From Aminobacter anthyllidis (GTDB lineage: Bacteria > Pseudomonadota > Alphaproteobacteria > Rhizobiales > Rhizobiaceae): a stretch of 64,000 nt of DNA. Made by a program: the position numbers and the translations under genes. The stretch's first letter is position 1; the number at the start of each line of letters is the position of its first letter. The notes under the pieces are model-generated. The model worked only from the letters and a program-made list of their open reading frames with translations. It ran no database searches and was not told the DNA's origin. The DNA is taken from assembly GCF_018555685.1 (NCBI RefSeq), contig NZ_JAFLWW010000012.1:124001-188000 (forward strand). Reading direction: 5' to 3'. Below, in pieces: positions 63,144-64,000 of this stretch.

Positions 63144-64000
63144 TGTTGTCTCTCCGGCGTTGGCGATGTTGGGGGGCTGGCGCCACGACGGTTGCCGTGA
63201 GACCGTATACATCCGAGAAATCGAGGTCGCGAGCCACAAAGATGGATACAGCATCTCCCTGGTTTTTCTTCAGGGTTGGCGGGATGTTGACCGTCGCTCT
63301 CAGTGTCGTCTCGACGGCTTGTCCGCCATTGCTCTGGAAGCTGTTGATGCCGCTTCCTCCGCCAGAGCTCGCCGCGTATTGACCGGCCGCCTGGAACGCG
63401 CCTTGAAGGACGCTCATCAGCATTGCTCCGCCAAAGCGTTCCCGGAAGTGATTATCCACCGTGCCAGGCACTCCGGAGCGGCCGAGCTCGTCAGCGCCCG
63501 GCGATGCTATCGAAACGAGGGCATGGTCAGGTGTTTCGATGCGCGTCCACAGCACGAAGACACGCGCATCCCCCTGTTCGAGACCATGCTGGATCTCGCC
63601 AATCACGGTCGTCCCACGATCCAAGAGCACGACATTGTTGGTGGCGCCGCGGACGTCTTTAGGTAAGACGCACTTCACATAACCGGGTAAATTTGTGTCG
63701 ACTGCCGTTTGCAAAAGGCAAGGAATGATCGTTCCCTGAGTAATCACGAGATCAGGGTGCGGCAAAAGTGTGGCCCGGCTCGGCTCCTGTATGTCTGGCT
63801 TCAATCGGCCCGACAGATCGCCACCGATCGAAATCTCATCCGCGGTCGCGGGAGCATCCTTGTGGTCGTCTTCGCTCCGCTGAGCCACGTCGGGCTTTTG
63901 ACTGCTGCTGCTGTAGGCGAAAATTGGTGACTCCTCGGGCGGCGGTTCAGCTGCCGCGGGTTGCGGCGTGGATGGCGCAGGATCTGCCGCCTGCGCCGCC
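63127..64000 (-). CDS. virB10: VirB10, T4SS core-channel protein (cut by the window end)
   Basis: The coding frame is open through base 64000, so the N terminus with the cytoplasmic part and the membrane anchor is outside. What is seen (about 290 residues) starts with the proline-rich linker (ending [16 protein letters not shown]) and contains the periplasmic beta-barrel: [52 protein letters not shown] and [16 protein letters not shown] with the antenna region. It bridges inner and outer membranes in the T4SS. It differs from the decayed TrbI at 43.5 kb. Confidence 0.95.
   Translation of the reverse strand, partial: AAQAADPAPSTPQPAAAEPPPEESPIFAYSSSSQKPDVAQRSEDDHKDAPATADEISIGGDLSGRLKPDIQEPSRATLLPHPDLVITQGTIIPCLLQTAVDTNLPGYVKCVLPKDVRGATNNVVLLDRGTTVIGEIQHGLEQGDARVFVLWTRIETPDHALVSIASPGADELGRSGVPGTVDNHFRERFGGAMLMSVLQGAFQAAGQYAASSGGGSGINSFQSNGGQAVETTLRATVNIPPTLKKNQGDAVSIFVARDLDFSDVYGLTATVVAPAPQHRQRRRDNNAIGG

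Noticed and set aside
1-64000. CRISPR arrays, rRNA or tRNA genes, and an integrase or att site
   Set aside because: None seen on either strand by reading for regular spaced repeats, cloverleaf patterns or tyrosine-recombinase motifs.

Overview
The window reads as a piece of a rhizobial symbiosis island, most likely from a Mesorhizobium-like alphaproteobacterium. The evidence is two nod boxes (one before nodM, one before a virA-type sensor kinase), a complete fixNOQP-fixGHIS set with FnrN and HemN, an alpha-carbonic anhydrase of the type known from Mesorhizobium symbiosis islands, VirB10/VirB11 of a type IV secretion system, an AHL synthase, and a NifA/RpoN-type promoter upstream of a porin. 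Between working operons lie many decayed fragments of insertion sequences and genes, as expected of accessory DNA.

Layout. 1-2.6 kb: frameshifted pmtA, a double-HTH regulator and two small exported proteins (the first TrbM-like). 2.9-5.2 kb: a two-gene CBASS-type defence module, an S-4TM membrane effector overlapping by ATGA a CD-NTase with a probable AGS-C sensor domain. 5.6-7.6 kb: acetoacetyl-CoA synthetase. 8.3-12.9 kb: an Ehu-like polar amino acid/ectoine-type ABC transporter and an M24 peptidase-fold enzyme. 13.1-14.9 kb: a tandem glycine riboswitch in front of a DadA/glycine-oxidase-like flavoenzyme and a truncated malate synthase G. 15.5-20.3 kb (minus): four-subunit sarcosine oxidase soxBDAG. 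20.7-27.7 kb (minus): serine hydrolase, a metal-ligand-poor M24 protein (EutD/DoeA-like), SDR dehydrogenase, 2-amino-3-ketobutyrate CoA ligase, class IV aminotransferase, Lrp regulator.

27.8-31.6 kb: gene debris (an amidohydrolase/dinB chimera, an idi remnant) around an intact Fic protein. 31.6-42.7 kb: the microaerobic respiration block, fixN-O-Q-P and fixG-H-I-S on the minus strand, with a divergent hemerythrin-like protein, FnrN and HemN; anaerobox-like sites lie in the divergent intergenic regions. 42.7-47.5 kb: conjugation (trbI, DUF2274), zinT, methylase and IS6 remnants and a second HemN-like gene. 47.9-49.5 kb: NifA site, -24/-12 promoter and porin. 49.5-50.4 kb: remnants copied from two genes elsewhere in the window (the dapA-like gene and the second hemN). 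50.5-53.5 kb: nodM behind a nod box, and a LuxI-family gene without its usual start codon. 54.1-57.6 kb: carbonic anhydrase and a B3/4-LysE-DapA-like operon. 57.6-58.6 kb: two IS remnants. 58.6-64 kb: nod box, virA, and converging virB11 and virB10 (the latter runs off the window).

How the parts fit. The fix/hem/fnr block serves respiration at low oxygen in nodules. nodM, virA and the VirB genes belong to early symbiosis signalling and effector delivery. The 8-28 kb block looks like a catabolic unit for N-methylated amines and amino acids centred on glycine: sarcosine oxidase and Kbl form glycine, and a glycine riboswitch controls an enzyme set that would turn glycine into glyoxylate and then malate, although the malate synthase is broken here. 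Functions are read from sequence motifs and recalled family features; no database search was run.
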